In this document: positions 51,488 to 59,802 of the stretch, one piece after another | Layout of the letters: every line of letters starts with the position of its first letter | How positions within the stretch are numbered: the first letter of the stretch is position 1 | Assembly (NCBI GenBank): GCA_035293945.1 | Contig: DATGLV010000008.1 | Span: forward strand, 124,001-188,000 | Source of the DNA: VAZQ01 sp035293945 | GTDB lineage: Bacteria; Pseudomonadota; Alphaproteobacteria; Rhizobiales; Xanthobacteraceae | Direction: 5' to 3' | Length of the DNA: 64,000 nucleotides | Translations under genes and position numbers: made by a program | The notes under the pieces: model-generated | Seen by the model: only the letters and a program-made list of their open reading frames with translations | The model's database searches: none | Told to the model about the DNA's origin: nothing

Positions 51488-52338
51488 GCGCAGCCGTCGA
51501 CGATGCACAGCAGGCCCGCTTCGCGTGGGCCTGCTTCGCATTGGCTGGTTTCATATTCGCTTGTTGCCTGCCGGCGCGTGCATCCGACGATACGCCCTTC
51601 GTGCAGAACGAGTGGCGGTTCGGTACAAGACAAGACGGCAGCACGCTGCATTATTGCGTCGACGAGCGCGATCCCGACCTTCCGGTCGCGCGCAAGATCG
51701 GCGTGGCACTCGCGGGCGCGCTGCTGCTCGAGCCCAAGGAGCACGTGGTCGGCGAGGACTGGTCGGGCGAGGAAATCGAACAGATCTATCAGGTGCTGCT
51801 CGAAACCTGCGACGTCTTTCTCGGGTTCAAGCTCATTCCCGACGCCTACCCGGACTGGCTCACCATCACGCGCGGCTATTATCGCAGCTCGTACGTGTTC
51901 GTGACCGCGCAGAAGGGCTGGCAATCGCTCGCTGACGTCCCGCGCGCGCAAGTGATCGGCGGGACCATCGGCACCAGCGCCGACATGCGGCTCATCCAAT
52001 ATCTTGAAGCGCTCAAGCCGACCGAGCGCTGGACGCATTACCCGATCGCATCCGACGAAGCCGCGCTGCATGACGTCGTCGACGGCAAGCTTGCGGCAGC
52101 GCTGGTTTGGGCTCCTTCCTTCTGGGCGCTGCAGAAGCGTGAGCCGGCTTTTGCAAAGCTCAGGACAATTGGCCTACGCCCCCTGCCCGACGCCCAAGCA
52201 GATGTCGGCGCGGTGATGCTGACGCGAGAGACGTTCCTGCGCGCCAATCTCGATCAGGCGATTGCAGCCCTCACCAAGGACGGCAGTATCGCGCACATTC
52301 TCAAAGAGCTTGCTTTCCCGGCAACGCCGGTGCCGTAA
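51484..52338 (+). CDS. Quinoprotein-associated periplasmic binding protein (MoxJ/XoxJ-like)
   Basis: The 284-residue exported protein overlaps the PQQ dehydrogenase stop (ATGA). After the signal peptide (P-A-R-A-S) it reads R-Y/F-G-T-R-Q-D-G-S-T-L-H-Y-C-V-D-E-R-D-P and Y-R-S-S-Y-V-F-V-T, then I-G-G-T-I-G-T-S-A-D and A-A-L-V-W-A-P-S-F-W. This is the family-3-like fold found beside methanol/ethanol quinoproteins. XoxJ/MoxJ proteins are thought to help mature or activate the dehydrogenase rather than feed a transporter. The single-codon coupling to the enzyme gene supports that view here. Confidence 0.82.
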   Translation: MSAAVDDAQQARFAWACFALAGFIFACCLPARASDDTPFVQNEWRFGTRQDGSTLHYCVDERDPDLPVARKIGVALAGALLLEPKEHVVGEDWSGEEIEQIYQVLLETCDVFLGFKLIPDAYPDWLTITRGYYRSSYVFVTAQKGWQSLADVPRAQVIGGTIGTSADMRLIQYLEALKPTERWTHYPIASDEAALHDVVDGKLAAALVWAPSFWALQKREPAFAKLRTIGLRPLPDAQADVGAVMLTRETFLRANLDQAIAALTKDGSIAHILKELAFPATPVP

Positions 52339-52355
52339 AGAAGATTTGCATAGCC

Positions 52356-53345
52356 GTGAGCGCATCACCCGCCCCCGCGGTCGAGATCGACCACATCAGC
52401 AAGCGCTATGGCCGCACAGTGGCGCTTGACGAGGTGACGTTCTCGGTTCAGTGCGGCGATGTCTTCGCGCTGCTCGGCCCCAACGGCGCCGGCAAGACGA
52501 CGCTGCTGCACATCCTGTGCACGATCTTGCGCCCGGACAGCGGCACCGCACGCATCGGCGGGATCGACGTGCGTGCCAATCCGCTGGGCGCGCGGCGCAG
52601 CCTCGGCGTGGTGTTTCAGGAGCCGAGCCTAGACGATCGGCTGACGGTCGCCGAAAACCTCGAGTTCCACGGCTTGGTCTATGGTGTCCCCAAAGCGGTG
52701 CGGCGCGCGCGTATCGACGAGATGCTGGACCTGGTGGAGCTCGAGAAATGGCGTGATACGCTCGTACGTACCCTGTCCTCAGGCATGAAGCGCCGGCTCG
52801 AGGTCGCGCGCGCACTTGTGCATGATTCGCGCATCCTGTTCCTCGACGAGCCGACCGCCGGCCTCGATGCGCAGTCGCGCGAGCGCATGTGGCAATATCT
52901 GCGCAATGCAAGGCAGGAACGCGAGCTGACCGTGATCGTCACCACGCACTATATCGAGGAAGTCGAGAATTGCGACCGCGTCTGCATCATCGATGGTGGA
53001 CGCATTCTGGCCGACGATACGCCGGCGGCGCTGAAGGCCCGGCACGGCCATGCACTGGTGCGCCTGGCGGCGCGCGACGAGATGGCCAGCGCCGAGATCA
53101 TCTCCGCCCATCCCGAGATCGCGCGCCGGAACGGCGAGGAGATTGTGCTGCGCTCGAGCGGCGATGCCTTCACCGAAGAGCTCCTGCAACGCTTCGGCAC
53201 ACGCATCCGCAGGCTTGTCATCGAGGAGCCGAGCCTTGAAAGCGTGTTCCTCGCGCTCACGGGCCGCGAATTGCGCGACCAGGCCGCCGGCGCGCGCGAG
53301 CGAACCTACGAATTCGGCAAGCGCGGCGGCGAGCACACGCGATGA
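52356..53345 (+). CDS. ABC transporter ATP-binding protein of the PQQ-dehydrogenase system
   Basis: The 329-residue ATPase has Walker A G41-P-N-G-A-G-K-T-T49, Q-loop V-F-Q-E-P-S-L-D-D-R-L, signature L-S-S-G-M-K-R-R and Walker B L-F-L-D-E-P-T-A-G-L-D, with H in T-T-H-Y-I-E-E. A C-terminal extension of about 90 residues follows, as in the DrrA/NodI exporter class. ATPases of this class are known beside PQQ alcohol dehydrogenases in many proteobacteria. The GTG start lies 17 bases after the binding protein. Its stop overlaps the permease start (ATGA). Confidence 0.9.
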   Translation: MSASPAPAVEIDHISKRYGRTVALDEVTFSVQCGDVFALLGPNGAGKTTLLHILCTILRPDSGTARIGGIDVRANPLGARRSLGVVFQEPSLDDRLTVAENLEFHGLVYGVPKAVRRARIDEMLDLVELEKWRDTLVRTLSSGMKRRLEVARALVHDSRILFLDEPTAGLDAQSRERMWQYLRNARQERELTVIVTTHYIEEVENCDRVCIIDGGRILADDTPAALKARHGHALVRLAARDEMASAEIISAHPEIARRNGEEIVLRSSGDAFTEELLQRFGTRIRRLVIEEPSLESVFLALTGRELRDQAAGARERTYEFGKRGGEHTR

Positions 53346-54241
53346 CGGAAAACGCCCCCTCGCTGCCCGCTGCCGCATCGGCGCAGTTGCGCGCCTCTTC
53401 CGACGTGCTCATCCGCAGAGGGAAATTGAACAGATCCTGGCGCGGCTGCGCGGGCGGGATTTACGCCATCTGGCTGCGCGAGGTGAAGCGCGCCACCCGC
53501 GACCGCGGCCAGCTGATCGGCGGCGTGGTGCGCCCGCTGCTCTATGTCCTCATCATGGGCATCGGCCTCAATCCATATTTTCGCGGCGAGATCTACGGCG
53601 AAGTGCGCTTTGTCGTGCCTTACACCTATGTGCAGTTCCTGTTCCCGGCCGTCATTGCGCTCAACATCATGTACACCTCGGTGCAGTCCGCCGTCTCCGT
53701 GATCTGGGACCGCGAGTTCGGCTTCCTGCGCGAGGTGCTGGTCTCGCCGATGCCGCGTGCTGCAATCCTGTTCGGCAAGATACTCGGCGGCACCACGGTT
53801 GCGCTCTTCCATGGTGCGCTGGTGCTGACGCTGGCGCGCTTCGCGGACGTGTCGGTATCGCCTGCGGATCTCGTTGTCGGCCTCGGCCTCATGTTCCTGA
53901 TCGCCTTTGCGCTGACCTCTCTCGGCGTCGTCATCGCCAACCGCATCCGCAGTTTCGAAGGCTTCGGCGTGTTCTCCAACGTGGTGATCCTGCCGCTCTA
54001 TTTTTTGTCGAGCTCGATCTTTCCACTGGATCCCGCGCTCACCAGCGCGCAGACGCGCGTGATCTATCCGGAATGGCTGGTCACGCTGATCAAGCTCAAT
54101 CCGCTGACCTATGCGATCGACGCGTTGCGCGGCGCCTTCATCCATTTTCAGCAGTTCGATCCGCGGCTCGGACCCGCGATCCTGGTCGCAATGTCGATCC
54201 TGTTCTTTCTGATCGCGCTGCGCGACTTCCGGCGGACTTAG
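53342..54241 (+). CDS. ABC-2 type transporter permease
   Basis: The 299-residue membrane protein has a cytoplasmic N-tail and about six transmembrane helices: P-L-L-Y-V-L-I-M-G-I-G-L, F-P-A-V-I-A-L-N-I-M-Y-T, a characteristic R-E-F-G-F-L-R-E-V-L-V-S-P loop and L-S-S-S-I-F-P-L. That is the ABC-2 exporter fold paired with DrrA-like ATPases. With the preceding ATPase it forms an export or flipping pump. Its cargo in quinoprotein loci has not been settled in general knowledge; a cofactor, product or maturation function is possible. Confidence 0.9.
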   Translation: MTENAPSLPAAASAQLRASSDVLIRRGKLNRSWRGCAGGIYAIWLREVKRATRDRGQLIGGVVRPLLYVLIMGIGLNPYFRGEIYGEVRFVVPYTYVQFLFPAVIALNIMYTSVQSAVSVIWDREFGFLREVLVSPMPRAAILFGKILGGTTVALFHGALVLTLARFADVSVSPADLVVGLGLMFLIAFALTSLGVVIANRIRSFEGFGVFSNVVILPLYFLSSSIFPLDPALTSAQTRVIYPEWLVTLIKLNPLTYAIDALRGAFIHFQQFDPRLGPAILVAMSILFFLIALRDFRRT

Positions 54242-54278
54242 CGCATGTTCCGGAAAAGTGGACGCCGGTTTCCCGCCT
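54241..54278. repeat. Dispersed alphaproteobacterial repeat (CATGTTCCGGAAAAGTGGACGCCGG)
   Basis: The sequence begins at the permease stop and matches the familiar interspersed palindromic element of rhizobial and Bradyrhizobium genomes (CCGGAAAA...GGTTTCC symmetry). It sits in the 116-base gap before the next binding-protein gene. Confidence 0.7.
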
Positions 54279-54357
54279 GCGCGAAGCCCGGGGACGGCTT
54301 GTCCATGTTGCTTGATGCTTCGGCGGGCGAAGGCCGGTCCGACGAGAGCATGCGCAA

Positions 54358-55188
54358 ATGCAAATGAGCGCCGGCGTGGCACAACGGCGTGCTTGGCGTG
54401 ATGCGCTCGGGTCACTGCCGATCCTGGGGATCTTGGCCGCCGTCTATCTGCTGCCACCCGATACATCCTTGAGCGAAGTCCGCCGCGCCGGTGCGCTGCA
54501 TGTCTGCCTGCCGCCTGCGGCCCCGCCTTTCATCACCGGCAACCCGGCGCTGCCCGGGATCGACGTCGAGATCATGCAGGCGCTCGCCCATGACCTCGCC
54601 CTCACACTCGCACGCAGCGAAGAGCCCGCCATGGGGCGCGATTTCAATCCGCGCGCCTGGCACGTCACGCGCGCCGCCTGCGAGGTGTTGGCCGGCGGCA
54701 TCGTCGCCTCGCCGATGACGCGCGCTTTTCTGGAGACGAGCCGGCCCTATGCGGAGACCGGCTGGGCGATGGTGGCTTTGCGGTCCCCCTCCCCGCCCCG
54801 GGAGCTGACATGGCAAGAGCTGCATGATCGCAAGCTTGGCGTATTCGCCCCGCCCTCCGGGCTCGACCGCATCGCACTGGCAAGCGCTCTGCGGGCGGCA
54901 GGCGGGCAGGCAACCATCCTCGCCACTCCGGAGGCCCTCGTGGCTGGCCTGCGCGAAGGACGCTTCGAAGCCGCGGTCACGGAGCGGCTGCTCGCCGATA
55001 CGATCGCCGCGCGCGAGCATTGGGCCGTGCAGTGGATGCCAGCCGATCTGGCGCGTTATCCCATCGCCTTTGGCCTGTGGAAGGGCGATCTCACCTTCAA
55101 GCGCGCGCTCGACAGCGCGCTGGAGCAGCGCCTAAGCGATGGCAGTGTGGCGGAAATTCGCCGGCGTTATCTTGGAACCGGGAGTTGA
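54358..55188 (+). CDS. Second quinoprotein-associated periplasmic binding protein
   Basis: The 276-residue protein has an N-terminal signal/anchor (L-G-I-L-A-A-V-Y-L-L) and a family-3 binding fold: G-A-L-H-V-C-L-P-P-A-A-P-P-F, I-D-V-E-I-M-Q-A-L-A, S-R-P-Y-A-E-T-G-W, K-L-G-V-F-A-P-P-S-G and E-A-A-V-T-E-R-L-L-A. It resembles the probable binding proteins recurrently found with quinoprotein dehydrogenases. It ends four bases from the convergent M50-like gene. Two different binding proteins bracketing an exporter is odd for a transporter and favours a maturation role. Confidence 0.78.
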   Translation: MQMSAGVAQRRAWRDALGSLPILGILAAVYLLPPDTSLSEVRRAGALHVCLPPAAPPFITGNPALPGIDVEIMQALAHDLALTLARSEEPAMGRDFNPRAWHVTRAACEVLAGGIVASPMTRAFLETSRPYAETGWAMVALRSPSPPRELTWQELHDRKLGVFAPPSGLDRIALASALRAAGGQATILATPEALVAGLREGRFEAAVTERLLADTIAAREHWAVQWMPADLARYPIAFGLWKGDLTFKRALDSALEQRLSDGSVAEIRRRYLGTGS

Positions 55189-55192
55189 GCCG

Positions 55193-55816
55193 CTACATCC
55201 CGACGTCTTCGCCCAGAATGACGATCATCAACGATCGCACGGCCGGATCAAGCAGGCCTCCGGCGGCACCAGTCGCAATCAGCGCTGCAATGCCCGCCCC
55301 AAAAAGCAGCTGCATGCGGGCGAGCCAACCACTCCACCCCGGCAGCAAGCCGATCAAGAGCTGCCCCCCCGGCAGCGGCGGCAGCGGCAACAGGCCGAGA
55401 ATCGCAAAAGAGACCGCCATCTCGATGATTGTTTGAATGAGCTGAAATACTGTTGCGGCCGCCGTGTCGTGCAGCAACGGCAGGATGTACGGGCGCATCA
55501 GCCGCAAAACCAAAATGCCGAGGAGGAGCGCTGCAAAGCTAGCCGCCACCACAAGCAATAGCCCAATGCGGCCCGCGCGCAGCCCCCGCGGATCGACCAC
55601 AACCCATTTCGACCAGCCGACCGCGAAAATAAGCCCGACCGCGCCGCCCAGGAGATCGACATGCCGGAACGGGTCGATAGTCAGGCGCCCATCGTGCCGC
55701 GGGCCCTTATCACCTAACACGACCGCAGCGGCGGCTGTTGCCCAGCCTTGAAGAGTGGAAACCACGAGCACGGCGCAGATGCGCATCACGAGCTGCGACA
55801 GCGTGAAATCGATCAC
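55193..55816 (-). CDS. Site-2-protease (M50)-like membrane protein lacking catalytic residues
   Basis: The 207-residue product has about five transmembrane helices and the unmistakable landmarks of M50 family members: L-G-D-x5-D-G-R-L-T-I-D-P-F-R-H-V-D-L-L-G, V-G-W-S-K-W-V-V-V-D-P-R, and L-P-L-P-P-L-P-G-G-Q-L-L. The zinc-binding H-E-x-x-H is replaced by Q23-G-W-A-T27, and the third ligand Asp in P-P-L-D-G is Pro. It is therefore probably a catalytically dead pseudoprotease. It starts 20 bases after the dihaem cytochrome c gene and is last in the minus-strand operon. Confidence 0.8.
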   Translation of the reverse strand: MIDFTLSQLVMRICAVLVVSTLQGWATAAAAVVLGDKGPRHDGRLTIDPFRHVDLLGGAVGLIFAVGWSKWVVVDPRGLRAGRIGLLLVVAASFAALLLGILVLRLMRPYILPLLHDTAAATVFQLIQTIIEMAVSFAILGLLPLPPLPGGQLLIGLLPGWSGWLARMQLLFGAGIAALIATGAAGGLLDPAVRSLMIVILGEDVGM

Positions 55817-55836
55817 GATCGCCTCATGATGGACCG

Positions 55837-56718
55837 CTATCGCTTGAGGCTCATCGCCTGCTGGGCATTGGGGTCTGTGGGAAGCTCCTTGTCGGTCGGC
55901 TTATAGCCGTTCTCGCTCAAGATGTAGGTGATGATGTCGGTGTAGGTCTCATCGTTGAGCTGACCCGGACGGTCTGGCGGCATCTTGGCCTTCATGAAGC
56001 TGAATAGCGCGCCGACACTGGATGCATCCCAATGCCTGGCGAACGAGGAGCCCTTGAGGGGCGGGCCGCCAAACTCGCCGTTGTCGAGGTTCGAGCCATG
56101 GCAATCGAGACAGTTGTGCGCATAGGCAAGATGCCCGCGCTCGGCCTGGTCCTCAGTGAACGACGGTGCGATCCCGGCCGTCCTGGGGCGCGGTGCTGCA
56201 CCCTGTTCGCGCATCGCGTAGACCTGCTCCGACGTCAGCTTCTCGGTGCGCGCAGCCGCCACGTCAGCCGGCACGATCGGCTTGAAATCGGCCGGCAGCT
56301 TCTTGTCGTTACCCCAGCTCGAAAGCACGTAATCGATGACGGCGGCGACCTCGTCATCCTTCAGACTGTCCTCCCAGGAAGGCATCGTGCCGTTGTATTG
56401 CGTGCCCTCGACCTCGATCGCACCGGTCATGCCGAACAGGACCAGACGTGCCAGGAAGCCACTGCCCTTCTGCGCCAGGACGTCCGGCGCATGGCCCGCA
56501 AGCGGGGGAAAGCCGCCGGCGATGCCGCGGCCGCTGCGCTGATGGCAGCCGCTGCAATTGTTGTCGTAGGTCCGCGCGCCCAGCGTCTGCCATTGGAAAC
56601 CGCCCGTGAGGACGCTTTGCGCCGGCGCTTCGCCCTGCGTGCCCAGCACAAGGCACCCGGCGAGTGCGGCGAGCCGCAGCGCTGCAATTAATGCGGACCA
56701 TCGCAAAGAACGAAACAT
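55837..56718 (-). CDS. Dihaem periplasmic cytochrome c
   Basis: The 293-residue exported protein has a signal peptide (A-P-A-Q-S) and two c-type haem sites: C55-S-G-C-H59 with A-G-G-F-P-P-L-A-G-H, and C203-L-D-C-H207 with G-P-P-L-K-G-S-S-F. Axial methionines are likely in T-M-P-S-W and K-M-P-P-D. It is the natural electron acceptor for the PQQ dehydrogenase and perhaps the molybdenum hydroxylase in the same operon. GGAG nine bases upstream supports the ATG at 56718. Confidence 0.9.
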   Translation of the reverse strand: MFRSLRWSALIAALRLAALAGCLVLGTQGEAPAQSVLTGGFQWQTLGARTYDNNCSGCHQRSGRGIAGGFPPLAGHAPDVLAQKGSGFLARLVLFGMTGAIEVEGTQYNGTMPSWEDSLKDDEVAAVIDYVLSSWGNDKKLPADFKPIVPADVAAARTEKLTSEQVYAMREQGAAPRPRTAGIAPSFTEDQAERGHLAYAHNCLDCHGSNLDNGEFGGPPLKGSSFARHWDASSVGALFSFMKAKMPPDRPGQLNDETYTDIITYILSENGYKPTDKELPTDPNAQQAMSLKR

Positions 56719-56722
56719 GTGG

Positions 56723-56905
56723 TCACTCCGTGGGCGCCCGCGGCGCGAGATAAGGACGCCCAAAAATGCCCACAGGGTCCTGAAGGGTCAACACTTGGGG
56801 CAGGAATTCCGTCCCGCGGCCTGGAGAGCCGGGAGGAACTGCGAAATCGAAACTGCCGGCGCCGCGCCCACGTCCGCGCACCGTCACTCCACGCGCATCG
56901 CGCAT
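56723..56905 (-). CDS. Possible 60-residue protein just upstream of the cytochrome c
   Basis: The frame begins M-R-D-A-R-G-V-T-V with AAGGG nearby and ends A-P-R-A-P-T-E four bases before the cytochrome start, the spacing of coupled genes. Its second half (L-P-Q-V-L-T-L-Q-D-P-V-G-I-F-G-R-P-Y-L) looks protein-like, but no family was recognised and the ribosome binding site is too close to the ATG. It may be a remnant or a chance frame. Confidence 0.3.
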   Translation of the reverse strand: MRDARGVTVRGRGRGAGSFDFAVPPGSPGRGTEFLPQVLTLQDPVGIFGRPYLAPRAPTE

Positions 56906-56981
56906 CACCCTTCGGCCGAAACTGATCCAGGGCCATCTCGGGGTCGGCTCTGGCGAGAGCCTCGCAATTCCGGACCGGAGA

Positions 56982-57371
56982 TCAGTCCCTTTTTTTGCCT
57001 CCGCCCTTCTTGCCGCCGCCACCTTGAACGTCCGGCAAACCTGGCACGTTCGGTCCAGCTTTTATCAGCTTTTCCAGCGCCTCACGCGACATCATCCCGA
57101 AGATGATCGTGTACCCGACCATGACCGCGACATCAGCGAACACATCGGCATTGCCGACAAAGAGCGGTGGAATCGCGGTCTTGCCATAGAGGCCCATGGT
57201 GACGAATCCCACCGGAATGGCCGCGGCGAGCTGGCGCCTCAGCGGCCATTTAGGATCAGCAGGCAGAACGTAGGTGCGCAGCCACACTCCAAAGAAGTAC
57301 AAGACAATCAATCCGATGAGTGCAAGCCCGTGGGTCAGAAGGACAGCAAAGGAAGGTTCTGGAATGATCAT
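56982..57371 (-). CDS. Small inner-membrane protein with three predicted helices
   Basis: The 129-residue product has hydrophobic segments at about residues 8-30 (L-L-T-H-G-L-A-L-I-G-L-I-V-L-Y-F-F-G-V), 48-65 and 75-92. A glycine/lysine-rich soluble tail (G-G-G-G-K-K-G-G-G-K-K) follows. No family was recognised. It lies 10 bases after the small SH3-like protein and upstream of the cytochrome, inside the quinoprotein operon, so it may help place or assemble the redox proteins in the membrane. Confidence 0.7.
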   Translation of the reverse strand: MIIPEPSFAVLLTHGLALIGLIVLYFFGVWLRTYVLPADPKWPLRRQLAAAIPVGFVTMGLYGKTAIPPLFVGNADVFADVAVMVGYTIIFGMMSREALEKLIKAGPNVPGLPDVQGGGGKKGGGKKRD

Positions 57372-57381
57372 AGAACACCCT

Positions 57382-57723
57382 TTACTGCGCGTTGATCGTG
57401 ACGTTGGCGGTTGGAGAATCCTTGGTGCCCGTAAAGACCCAACCTTGCTTTGAGGCGTCGGTGACAGACTGGACTTTCAGCCAATTCTCGCCACCGAGAA
57501 TTGTCGAGATGCTCTTTTTATCGAGCACCTTATAGGATTGGTCAGGCGCAACACTTCCGATGGCATCACCCGAGAGTCCGATGAGCCCTCCGGGAGGCGC
57601 GGTACGAAGCGGCAGTGTGCCCTTTGGGGTGACGACGGCACCGATATCGGCTTGCTGAGCCCGGCTTGGAATTGCTGCGGCTAGGGTGAGTGCAACCAAC
57701 GACAGCATACATGTAGAACGCAT
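57382..57723 (-). CDS. Small exported protein, possibly SH3-like
   Basis: The 113-residue product has a Sec signal (I-P-S-R-A-Q at about residue 23) and a short beta-rich mature chain: V-T-P-K-G-T-L-P-L-R-T-A-P, S-Y-K-V-L-D-K-K, G-E-N-W-L-K-V-Q and Q-G-W-V-F-T-G. That pattern recalls bacterial SH3 domains. The ATG at 57723 is preferred because the five codons before it contain the ribosome binding site GGAGGG. It sits between the second PQQ dehydrogenase and a small membrane protein in one operon. Confidence 0.72.
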   Translation of the reverse strand: MRSTCMLSLVALTLAAAIPSRAQQADIGAVVTPKGTLPLRTAPPGGLIGLSGDAIGSVAPDQSYKVLDKKSISTILGGENWLKVQSVTDASKQGWVFTGTKDSPTANVTINAQ

Positions 57724-57891
57724 CGAACGTCCCTCCATGAAGCAGTTGTCTGTATAAATAATTCTACCATGGATTTTGCGCCGCGCAATTCGCCGCCTCC
57801 CTCACCACCTCGTCGATCCCGATGTGACCCGATAGTAGCCGCGCTGGTCGCGAGCTGCGGCATCGCAGACGATGCCTTGCTCCTCCCCCGA

Positions 57892-57917
57892 CCCTCTCCC
57901 CGCGAGCGGGGAAAGGG
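57892..57917. repeat. Dispersed palindrome (CCCTCTCCCCGC / GCGGGGAAAGGG)
   Basis: The inverted repeat lies about 30 bases downstream of the second PQQ dehydrogenase stop. It belongs to the CTCTCCCCGC...GCGGGGA type of interspersed element common in proteobacteria. It may weaken read-through to the small genes that follow. Confidence 0.65.
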
Positions 57918-57948
57918 AGCGGTGATCTTCCCGCGCAACCGGAGCAAA

Positions 57949-59697
57949 TCAAAGCGAGAATACGTAGAGCACCGTGGCGTTGCGCTGCTCCTTGAGCTCG
58001 GGCGTGTTGACGAGCTTGCTCAGGGCGGCGCTGCTCGCTCCCGATGCGATCGCCACATATTGCTTGCCGTTGACCGCGAAGGTCATCGGCGGGGCGGCGA
58101 AGCCGGAGCCCACATTGATCTTCCACAACTCTTCGAGCGTGCTGTCGTCATAGGCTGCGACCGTGCCGTCGAGCAGGCCGACGAAGACCAGCCCGCCGCC
58201 GGTCGAGAGCGTGCCCGAGTAGTTCGGATACGACAGATGCAGGTTCTTCTTCACCTCGCCGGTCAGCGGGTCGACGGCCGTGAGATTGCTCTCGTAGCGT
58301 TCCTCCGCCTTGTAGGCGCCGCCCGTGCGTTGATACCAGCCCGCCTCCTTCTTGGGCATATCCTTGTCGTTGGTCACGATCTCGCAAGCCGTCAGCACCG
58401 GGATGTAGAGGAGCCTGGTGCGCGGGCTATAGGAGGAGGGCCAATAATTGTTGCCGCCGGTGCGGTTGGGACAGACCTTCTTGATGGGGTTCTCGGTGGT
58501 CGGATTGGCAAGCCCAGAATAGGTCTGAATGTCCTTGGTCGGATCGTAGTCGAGCGGCTTGCCGGTCTTCTGGTCGATGCCCTTGGTCCAGTTGATGTTG
58601 TCCATGTAGGGCTTGGCCACCACCACCTGGCCGTTGCCGCGCTCCATCGTATAGACGAAGCCGTTGCGCGCCGAATGGGTGATGAGATGGCGCGGCTGCC
58701 CGTTGATGTTGCCGTCGATGAGGATATGGGTGCCGACCTCGTCGAAGTCCCACATGTCGCCAGGCGTGAACTGGAAATACCAGTTCATCTTGCCCGAATC
58801 CGGATCCCAGGAAATCGCGCTGTTGGTGTAGAGATTGTCGCCCGGTCGGGCGCGCGCATCCATCATTGGCACCGGATTGCCGGTGCCCCAGATGGTTTGG
58901 TTGCTGGCGGCATCATATGTGCCGGTGACCCAGACGGCGCCGCCGCCGGTCTGCCAGGCGTTGTTCTTGTCCTTCCAGGTCTCGCTGCCGGGCTCGCCGG
59001 GCGCTGGGATCGTGAACTGCTGCCACAGCTTCTTGCCGGTCGCCGCATCGAGGCCGGCGATGAAATCGCGCACGCCGCGGTCGCCGCCGGAAGCGCCGAC
59101 GATGATCTTGTCCTTGATGGCGAGCGGCGCGGCCGTGATCGCGACCTCGACCTGATCGGTCGACAGGTTCGTCTCCCAAGCGACTTTGCCTGAATCCTTG
59201 TCGGTGGCGATGATGCGCGGCGGATAGCTCGCGCCGGAGATGACGTAGTTGCCCCAGAGCGCAACGCCACGATTGGCGTTGGCCACCTTCTCCTGCTTGG
59301 GATCCATGCGCCACATGATCCGCCCGGCATCGCCGGAGCGCACATCGATCTTGTAGACGACCCCCCAGAGGTCGACCATGTACATGAAGCCGTCCTCGAC
59401 CAATGGGGTCGCCTCGAGGTTTTCCTTCGCCGAGGTGCCGCCGATCGCCACCGCATAGGCGAGCTTCAGATTTTTCACCGTTGTCTTGTTGATCTGATCG
59501 AGCGGGGAGAAACGCTGCCCGTCATAGGTGCGATGGTTCATCAGCCAGTTCTGCGGCTCCTTGTCGGCGTTGACGAGCCGCTCCGGCGTGACCTCGGCAG
59601 CGAGCGCCGGAGCGGCCAGCAGGGCTGCGCTGGCGAGCAGAACGGACTTGGAGATCAGAGAACGACGCCCGGATGCATTCGTCTTCGCTTGTTCCAT
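57949..59697 (-). CDS. PQQ-dependent alcohol dehydrogenase (second quinoprotein)
   Basis: The 582-residue periplasmic enzyme has a signal peptide (A-L-A-A-E) and the quinoprotein propeller without a haem domain. The active-site region is more orthodox than in its relative across the cluster: G-T-G-N274-P with the metal-binding asparagine, R-P-G-D-N-L-Y, and M-W-D317-F-D319-E-V, again with the D-x-D pair linked to lanthanide use. The usual Glu ligand in G-A-S-G-A-E is replaced by Asp (G-A-S-G-G-D). It lies 105 bases after the molybdenum hydroxylase and upstream of the cytochrome c, suggesting direct electron flow to that protein. Confidence 0.92.
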   Translation of the reverse strand: MEQAKTNASGRRSLISKSVLLASAALLAAPALAAEVTPERLVNADKEPQNWLMNHRTYDGQRFSPLDQINKTTVKNLKLAYAVAIGGTSAKENLEATPLVEDGFMYMVDLWGVVYKIDVRSGDAGRIMWRMDPKQEKVANANRGVALWGNYVISGASYPPRIIATDKDSGKVAWETNLSTDQVEVAITAAPLAIKDKIIVGASGGDRGVRDFIAGLDAATGKKLWQQFTIPAPGEPGSETWKDKNNAWQTGGGAVWVTGTYDAASNQTIWGTGNPVPMMDARARPGDNLYTNSAISWDPDSGKMNWYFQFTPGDMWDFDEVGTHILIDGNINGQPRHLITHSARNGFVYTMERGNGQVVVAKPYMDNINWTKGIDQKTGKPLDYDPTKDIQTYSGLANPTTENPIKKVCPNRTGGNNYWPSSYSPRTRLLYIPVLTACEIVTNDKDMPKKEAGWYQRTGGAYKAEERYESNLTAVDPLTGEVKKNLHLSYPNYSGTLSTGGGLVFVGLLDGTVAAYDDSTLEELWKINVGSGFAAPPMTFAVNGKQYVAIASGASSAALSKLVNTPELKEQRNATVLYVFSL

Positions 59698-59802
59698 TTC
59701 CTTCCTCCCTGCGCCGGAATTATTGGCCCGGCCGTTTGATTTCTACATCAAGCCTCTCCGCGTCCGCGGGGACCAGCTGCAAACCCGTGTGCAGCAGGCA
59801 CA

